This document shows, piece after piece, positions 1 to 3,583 of a stretch of DNA of 5,424 nucleotides. A program made the translations under genes and the position numbers. The first letter of the stretch is position 1. Every line of letters starts with the position of its first letter. The stretch is from an uncultured Clostridia bacterium (lineage in GTDB: Bacteria > Bacillota > Clostridia > Christensenellales > CAG-917): assembly GCA_947589635.1 (NCBI GenBank), contig CANQCC010000096.1, positions 1-5,424 of the forward strand, given 5' to 3'. A model generated the notes under the pieces. It was not told the DNA's origin. It was given only the letters and a program-made list of their open reading frames with translations, and made no database searches.

Positions 1-302
1 GCCCTCACCCTCGGCTTTATTAACGACTTAGGCAATATCTTGGAGAGGAATTTTTCAAGCAATTGCGCGGTCATCTCCTCGTCCACGACGACGCCCTCGC
101 AAATGGGAGCGATGACTTTCGCGCCGCCAAGCGCGCCGGTCATGACGCTCTGCGCGCGGAAACCCGCCTCTCTTATTTCCAGCTTGTTTTTGGCTTTGGA
201 AGCGATCGCCATAGCCGGCTCGCGCAAAACGAGGCCGACGCCTCTTTGATAGATGGTTATGTACTTACTGCCAAGGTCTATTGACAAATCAATCGTCGCC
301 AT
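1..302 (-). CDS. mreB: MreB/Mbl-family rod-shape actin, N-terminal part (runs off left edge)
   Basis: Reading leftwards from the ATG at 302 gives 100 open codons with no stop before the edge, so only the N-terminal third of a protein usually about 330-345 residues long is present. The family is the bacterial actin that assembles on the inner face of the membrane and directs sidewall peptidoglycan synthesis. Visible landmarks are the phosphate-1 loop IDLGSKYITIY (residues 8-18), followed by GVGLVLREPAMAIA (21-34), which matches the MreB pattern 'G.GIVL.EPSVVAI'. Further on, APICEGVVVDEEMTAQLLEKFL (split here as residues 65-74 and 75-86) matches the 'P...GVI.D...T..ML..F' stretch, and KPRVR lies at the edge. 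The protein is divergent: SKY replaces the usual TAN after DLG, and the GRTP motif is replaced by TGALGG. The start is supported by GGGGA about 6 nt upstream, and the gene overlaps the end of maf by 14 nt. A paralogue such as Mbl or MreBH is equally possible. mreC and mreD may lie outside the window to the left. Confidence 0.5.
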   Translation of the reverse strand, partial: MATIDLSIDLGSKYITIYQRGVGLVLREPAMAIASKAKNKLEIREAGFRAQSVMTGALGGAKVIAPICEGVVVDEEMTAQLLEKFLSKILPKSLIKPRVR

Positions 303-897
303 ATGCGATCCCCGCCTTCTTGAATATTTTTGCAAGCCTCTCGAGAGGCAATCCCACTATGTTTGAATAACTTCCCCGATATCTCTCCACCGTGACGCCG
401 TCCTGTATGCCGTAGGCGCCCGCTTTGTCGAGAGGTTTTTCGTCGCGCACGTACTCCTCTATCCTCTCGTCGCTTAACATGGCTATCTTCACACGCGACC
501 TGACAAAGAACGTCTCCTCCCTGCCGCCGTAGATGACCGTGACGCCCGTGTACACGCTGTGCCGCCTTCCCCTCAGCGCCTTAAGCATGGCCACGGCGTT
601 TTCTTCGCTGTGAGGCTTGCCGAGTATGCGCCCCTTAAGAACCACCACGGTATCCGCGCCCACGACGCAGCCTTCAAATACCTTCGCCGCCCTCGCCTTG
701 ACAAGGGAGAGCGCCATGACAAGTTTCTTTGGGGATGACTCCGCTATATCCTCGTCCGCGTCCGACGGCTTTACGTCAAACGTAAGCCCCATCGCCGCAA
801 GCAACTCCCGCCGACGAGGGGACGCCGACGCAAGCGTTATTTTGCATGTCTGCCGCCAGTTTTCCTTTGGGAGACGGCTTTCGTCATACGAAGTCAT
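289..897 (-). CDS. maf: Maf family nucleoside triphosphate pyrophosphatase (septum formation inhibitor)
   Basis: This 202-residue cytoplasmic protein belongs to the Maf/HAM1-like fold. Family members hydrolyse non-canonical or excess NTPs (dTTP/UTP type or m7GTP type) to the NMP plus pyrophosphate and are linked to division arrest. Motifs seen: LASASPRRREL (residues 22-32, phosphate-binding signature), GADTVV (80-85, with D82 the likely metal/catalytic acid), ILGKP (91-95), H.VYTGV (113-119), PLDKAGAYGIQ (155-165) and RGSYSNIVGLPL near the C terminus. The DKAGAYGIQ plus GSY.N.VGLPL combination fits the dTTP/UTP-type (YhdE-like) subgroup better than the YceF type; this is inference. The N terminus is roughly 15 residues longer than usual before the SASPRR motif. 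No other ATG, GTG or TTG lies in frame before the motif, and the ATG overlaps the ppx stop as TAATG, so 897 is the only sensible start. Its 3' end overlaps the mreB start, so the three genes form one transcript. Confidence 0.5.
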   Translation of the reverse strand: MTSYDESRLPKENWRQTCKITLASASPRRRELLAAMGLTFDVKPSDADEDIAESSPKKLVMALSLVKARAAKVFEGCVVGADTVVVLKGRILGKPHSEENAVAMLKALRGRRHSVYTGVTVIYGGREETFFVRSRVKIAMLSDERIEEYVRDEKPLDKAGAYGIQDGVTVERYRGSYSNIVGLPLERLAKIFKKAGIAYGDD

Positions 898-2417
898 TAC
901 AATATCTCAAGATTTTTGCCGAACGCCTGTTTGAAGTCCGCCGCGGCGCCCATGGCGTCCCTGACCTCAAGCGAGCAATCGCCGTTCATCTCGGATTCCG
1001 TCTTGACGATGACGCTGTCGCCAAGCACGTCGCAATTTATGTTGGTTATGACCCCGCTCTGCGAACGATCGAAACTTTCCGCAATGCGCAAGATCACGCT
1101 GAGCTTCTTTATCGCCTCGACGTCTTCGGAGGTTATCATGTCCTTATACTTCATCAGGTCGTCCTTGTTGAAGTCTATGCTCCTGTGCCCCGCCGCGACG
1201 AAGGACGCGACGACGATGTCTCTGTGCGACACGCCGTAGAGGTTGCTGTTGAGGATTATGTATTGCGAATGCAATTGATGGTTGTAAAACTTTATGCGCA
1301 TGCCGCTGTCGTGAAGCAAAGCGGCGATCTTGAGCACTTTGACGTACATGCGGGGCATCTTGTGCAAAACTTTCAGCTGCTTGAACAGAAGGATAGCAAG
1401 CTGATAGACGTGCTCCGCATGCGAAACGTTGATGTCAAAATACTTGATCTGCGTATACAGCGAGTGCCCAAGCACGTCGCCAAGCGGCCTTTCCGCAATG
1501 CTGGGGACGGCATAGCGGAACATCGCGCCCTCCCTGAGGCCGCAACCGCTTATCGTTATCTTTTTGAAGTCGAACCTGTCAAGCACCGCCTTCATGACCG
1601 CAAGCGCGCTGGGGAAAATGTCCGCCCTGCCGCTCGAAAGCCCTTTTATCTTCATGGTGCTGTCCAGATCCAGCTTTTTTCTGGTGTTGTAGATGTTGTC
1701 AAATTCCGCCGTGCTAAGCTCGTAATTGTGCGTCATGTTGAAGGGATACTTGCGCACGAGCCTGCTTATTCTGCCCAAGTTTCTAAAACTTCCGCCCACG
1801 CCGACGAAGGCGGTATCCGGCTCCACTTCGTCAAGCCAGGTTATCTTTTTCAATTGCTCGCCGATAAATTCCTCTATCTTGGCGGCGCGCTCCTGAGGTC
1901 CCGCTCCGTTGCCCTGGAAAAGGTCGGTCAGCGTGACGGCGCCAAAGGGCAAAGTCTCATAGTGAATGAGGTTGCGGCGATTATAGTATATGAGGTTGGT
2001 GGAACCTCCGCCCATCTCCATGATGAGGCCTTTTGGGATGTCCATGCTGTTTATGACGCCCTGATAGACCAAAAGCGCCTGCTCCTCCACGGACAGCACC
2101 TTTATCTTTATGCCGCAAGTCATCGCGACTTCGTCCAAGAAGCTCTTCTGATTTTTTGCCCTGCGCACCGCGGCGGTCGCAAATGCGAATATCTTGTCTA
2201 TCTTGTTGGCGTCGCAAAGACGTCTGAACATCGTGAGCGTCTTTATTGTCTGAGCGATGCGTTGAGGCTTTATAAACCCGTCCCAGTCCATATCCTGCCC
2301 GAGACGGACAGTCTCCTTAAGCTCGTCAAAGACGACAAAATAGCCGCCGTCAAGCACGTTTACAAGCACAAGCCGCGCGGAATTGGAGCCAAGGTCGATG
2401 ATAGCGATTTTTTCCAT
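897..2417 (-). CDS. ppx: Ppx/GppA family exopolyphosphatase / pppGpp phosphatase with C-terminal HD domain
   Basis: The 506-residue protein is close in length to the E. coli exopolyphosphatase (513). Family members release phosphate from polyphosphate or convert pppGpp to ppGpp in the cytoplasm. The N-terminal ASKHA ATPase-like half (about 1-300) shows IIDLGSNSARL (6-16), ATAAVRRAKN (80-89), SVEEQALLVYQGV (109-121), MEMGGGSTNL (133-142), VGVGGSFRNLG (205-215), GLSSGRAD (259-266) and SGCGLREGAM (290-299). The C-terminal half is HD-like, with H336 followed by AALLHD (365-370). Two changes stand out by ungapped comparison with the family patterns SG.EEA and DIGGGS: Q113 takes the place of the second Glu of EEA (the Glu regarded as catalytic in E. 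coli PPX), and E134 replaces the Asp before GGGS. Activity may be altered. The start at 2417 has GGAG 6 nt upstream. A near-consensus promoter lies about 115 nt upstream, and the stop overlaps the maf start. Whether the substrate is polyphosphate or pppGpp cannot be told from sequence. Confidence 0.5.
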   Translation of the reverse strand: MEKIAIIDLGSNSARLVLVNVLDGGYFVVFDELKETVRLGQDMDWDGFIKPQRIAQTIKTLTMFRRLCDANKIDKIFAFATAAVRRAKNQKSFLDEVAMTCGIKIKVLSVEEQALLVYQGVINSMDIPKGLIMEMGGGSTNLIYYNRRNLIHYETLPFGAVTLTDLFQGNGAGPQERAAKIEEFIGEQLKKITWLDEVEPDTAFVGVGGSFRNLGRISRLVRKYPFNMTHNYELSTAEFDNIYNTRKKLDLDSTMKIKGLSSGRADIFPSALAVMKAVLDRFDFKKITISGCGLREGAMFRYAVPSIAERPLGDVLGHSLYTQIKYFDINVSHAEHVYQLAILLFKQLKVLHKMPRMYVKVLKIAALLHDSGMRIKFYNHQLHSQYIILNSNLYGVSHRDIVVASFVAAGHRSIDFNKDDLMKYKDMITSEDVEAIKKLSVILRIAESFDRSQSGVITNINCDVLGDSVIVKTESEMNGDCSLEVRDAMGAAADFKQAFGKNLEIL

Positions 2418-2533
2418 ATCTCTCTCCCGCCGCCCGCCATCAAGACGAGCGCAAGTGAATTGTCAAAACTTTTAAGATATCGCCCGCGCGCATGTGAAAG
2501 GCGTGCGCCCGCCCTCGCCCGCGTATATATCTT
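2418..2533 (-). promoter_or_regulatory. Leader of the ppx-maf-mreB transcript with a GC-rich foldable segment
   Basis: The transcript predicted from the upstream promoter would have a leader of about 115 nt. It begins with AAGATAT (2533-2527), whose exact complement ATATCTT lies at 2480-2474. After a 3-nt bulge the arms continue with CGC/GCG, enclosing a very GC-rich segment that contains a smaller GCGCA...TGCGC hairpin. The leader ends in a purine-rich GGGAGAGAGAT immediately before the ppx ATG, which serves as ribosome binding site. I recognise no known riboswitch or attenuator, and there is no T tract after the stem. It may simply be a 5'-protective stem. Confidence 0.5.
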
Positions 2534-2539
2534 ATTTGA

Positions 2540-2568
2540 ATTATAGCTTATAAATATTCCCTTGTAAA
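2540..2568 (-). promoter_or_regulatory. Sigma-A type promoter for the ppx-maf-mreB operon
   Basis: On the minus strand the -35 box is TTTACA (2568-2563, five of six matches to TTGACA). It is separated by exactly 17 nt from a perfect -10 box TATAAT (2545-2540). Transcription would start near 2533. The surroundings are AT-rich, in contrast to the flanking genes. Because it lies between the TSUP pair and ppx, it gives the ppx operon its own transcription start, although read-through from the TSUP genes is not excluded: I see no convincing terminator between them. Confidence 0.5.
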
Positions 2569-2589
2569 TACCCATTTTTAACTTTTTTA

Positions 2590-2967
2590 TCAAACTTTTT
2601 TCAGGGTTTTTGTAAAAAGTGACGCCACGGCGACGACGATCAGAAAGCCTCCGAACAGCCTCTTAAGCGCCGCCGCGTCCGCGGATACGGCAAAAAAGGA
2701 CGCCGCCGCGCAGCCTATGACGGAGGGCAAAAGCAATCTGAGCGCCGCGCGCATATCCACAAGTCCGTTTGCGGAGTGCATCATAAGCGCGCACCCGCCC
2801 GACGGCAAAAACGCAAGCAGATTTGCAAATTGCGCCGTAAGTTGCCCCACCCCTAGCGCAAGCGCCAATATAGGCATGGTAAGCGTGCCGCCGCCCATCC
2901 CCATTCCCGCCGCGACTCCGCCCAAAAGCCCCGCCGCGATATAGTATAAAATGTACAATTTATCCAT
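2590..2967 (-). CDS. Half-size TauE/SafE (TSUP) family membrane protein, second of pair
   Basis: This 125-residue, very hydrophobic protein belongs to the TSUP (sulfite exporter TauE/SafE, DUF81) superfamily, whose members move sulfur-containing anions or other small organic anions across the cytoplasmic membrane. The N-terminal GMGMGGGTLTMPIL (residues 21-34) matches the family's GxGGGxxxxPxL signature. Hydrophobic stretches compatible with four membrane segments follow (about 5-20, 30-55, 75-95 and 105-120), and the chain ends in a lysine-rich tail. Full-length members have about 250 residues built from two such halves, so this is one half. The ATG at 2967 is preceded by AGGT at a spacing of 7 nt and directly by a TAA stop in the same frame, so it is translated on its own. 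It follows the other half by 24 nt and probably pairs with it. The substrate is unknown. Confidence 0.5.
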   Translation of the reverse strand: MDKLYILYYIAAGLLGGVAAGMGMGGGTLTMPILALALGVGQLTAQFANLLAFLPSGGCALMMHSANGLVDMRAALRLLLPSVIGCAAASFFAVSADAAALKRLFGGFLIVVAVASLFTKTLKKV

Positions 2968-2980
2968 TTAGAATACCTGT

Positions 2981-3000
2981 TTTACGCGTTTTTACGCGAT
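2981..3000 (+). repeat. 10-bp tandem direct repeat at the junction of the TSUP half genes
   Basis: TTTACGCGTT (2981-2990) is followed directly by TTTACGCGAT (2991-3000), nine of ten bases identical. It spans the stop codon of the first TSUP half gene (TAA at 2994-2992) and part of the 24-nt gap before the second. It looks like a small slippage duplication at the gene boundary. Both half genes still have intact ends. Confidence 0.5.
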
Positions 3001-3426
3001 AATCATCTTTATCCCCGCAAGCAACATTATGCCGTAAAATATAAAGCCGAGCCACTTCCCAGGCACCACTTTGAGAAGCGCCGCGCCCAATATCCCGCCC
3101 AACACTACGCCCAATATCGTGGGCAGGACGACGCCCATGTCGTAGGAGGCGCGGACGGAGTACACGACGGAGCTGATGAGGCAAAGCGGAAGTATGACGG
3201 CGATCGCCGTGGCGTGCGCTTTTTTGTCCTCTAGGCCGAGTATGCCGGTGAGCGCAGGGACGGCAAGCATGCCGCCGCCCGCCCCGAACACGCCGTTGAT
3301 AACGCCGATAAAAAGCCCTGCAAGCGCGCATAAGGCCTGCCCCGCTACCCTCTTTTTTTTGCCCGGCAAGGCATATTTTGCCACCCCTCCGACGGGGGCT
3401 TTTATCATATAGCGTCCGGGAGTCAT
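2992..3426 (-). CDS. Half-size TauE/SafE (TSUP) family membrane protein, first of pair
   Basis: This is the upstream partner in the TSUP pair. From the ATG at 3426 it has 144 residues. A basic N-terminal stretch (GKKKR, 22-26) is followed by GLFIGVINGVFGAGGGMLAVPAL (spanning 37-59; split as GLFIGVINGVF and GAGGGMLAVPAL), the TSUP signature. Further hydrophobic segments rich in G, V, I and L follow and end at KMIIA. Four membrane segments are plausible. The open frame extends to 3546, but the extra 40 residues (arginine-rich, then AT-rich coding) look non-coding and overlap the divergent promoter. I therefore prefer 3426, or the ATG at 3408, which has a weak GGA about 6 nt upstream. Neither start has a strong ribosome binding site. 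An A8 run (minus strand, 3360-3353) lies in the GKKKR codons. The protein probably forms a heterodimeric transporter with its neighbour. I see no confident minus-strand promoter upstream. Confidence 0.5.
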   Translation of the reverse strand: MTPGRYMIKAPVGGVAKYALPGKKKRVAGQALCALAGLFIGVINGVFGAGGGMLAVPALTGILGLEDKKAHATAIAVILPLCLISSVVYSVRASYDMGVVLPTILGVVLGGILGAALLKVVPGKWLGFIFYGIMLLAGIKMIIA

Positions 3427-3468
3427 ATTTAATAGTTTTATAATTTTTTCGGAAAGTATGTTTTTTGA

Positions 3469-3497
3469 TTGCAAAAAAATGATGTTTGTATTAAAAT
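3469..3497 (+). promoter_or_regulatory. Predicted promoter of the repeat-module lipoprotein gene
   Basis: The -35 box TTGCAA (3469-3474, four of six matches) and the -10 box TAAAAT (3492-3497, five of six matches) are 17 nt apart in an AT-rich stretch. Transcription would start near 3504, leaving a leader of about 80 nt before the ATG at 3584. This is the only good plus-strand promoter I find between the divergent genes. Confidence 0.5.
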
Positions 3498-3503
3498 AAC
3501 AAA

Positions 3504-3532
3504 TCATACGCGTTCTGCGCGTACGCGTATGA
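3504..3532. repeat. Perfect 10-bp inverted repeat at the predicted transcription start (operator or 5' hairpin)
   Basis: TCATACGCGT (3504-3513) and ACGCGTATGA (3523-3532) are exact reverse complements separated by 9 nt (TCTGCGCGT). The repeat starts where transcription from the promoter at 3469-3497 should begin. It could be a repressor operator overlapping +1 or a hairpin protecting the 5' end of the lipoprotein mRNA. No T tract follows on either strand, so it is not an intrinsic terminator. Confidence 0.5.
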
Positions 3533-3540
3533 AATCGCAA

Positions 3541-3565
3541 TGACAAAAACGGGGGCTGTTCCCCG
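3541..3565 (-). terminator. Possible minus-strand intrinsic terminator (short GC hairpin plus T tract)
   Basis: On the minus strand CGGGG (3565-3561) and CCCCG (3554-3550) form a 5-bp all-GC stem with a 6-nt loop, followed by TTTTTG (3549-3544). It would stop transcription running antisense out of the lipoprotein region towards the TSUP genes. On the plus strand the same hairpin sits in the leader just ahead of the ribosome binding site and could influence translation instead. The stem is short, so the call is tentative. Confidence 0.5.
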
Positions 3566-3583
3566 ATAACTCAAAGGTCAGAT

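Noticed and set aside
2461..2466. Perfect -35 box TTGACA on the minus strand inside the ppx leader
   Set aside because: At 17 nt downstream the sequence is TTGATG, which is not a credible -10 box. The TTTACA/TATAAT pair upstream is far better.
846..2546. A 566-codon open frame on the plus strand covering ppx
   Set aside because: It is antisense to a gene with clear family motifs along its full length. Its translation is rich in H, R, V and Y with no recognisable domain, and such long mirror frames arise from codon bias.
2360..2593. A 77-codon minus-strand frame between the TSUP genes and ppx
   Set aside because: It begins with TTG, spans the ppx promoter and leader, changes composition abruptly to R/A/G-rich, and overlaps the ppx start out of frame. 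No homology is recognisable.
2580..2621. A/T-rich direct repeat AACTTTTTT and a weak ACTTTTT/AAAAAGT stem at the end of the second TSUP gene
   Set aside because: The stem has almost no GC pairs and overlaps coding sequence, so I do not call a terminator.
3353..3360. A8 run (A AAA AAG in the reading frame on the minus strand) as a programmed -1 frameshift site
   Set aside because: The heptamer is correctly phased, but the -1 frame gives an arginine-rich chain with no domain and would destroy the TSUP signature. At most it is an indel-prone tract.
3427..3546. N-terminal extension of the first TSUP half gene up to 3546
   Set aside because: The extra residues do not resemble TSUP proteins, the region is AT-rich and contains the divergent promoter and inverted repeat, and no ribosome binding site supports the upstream start.
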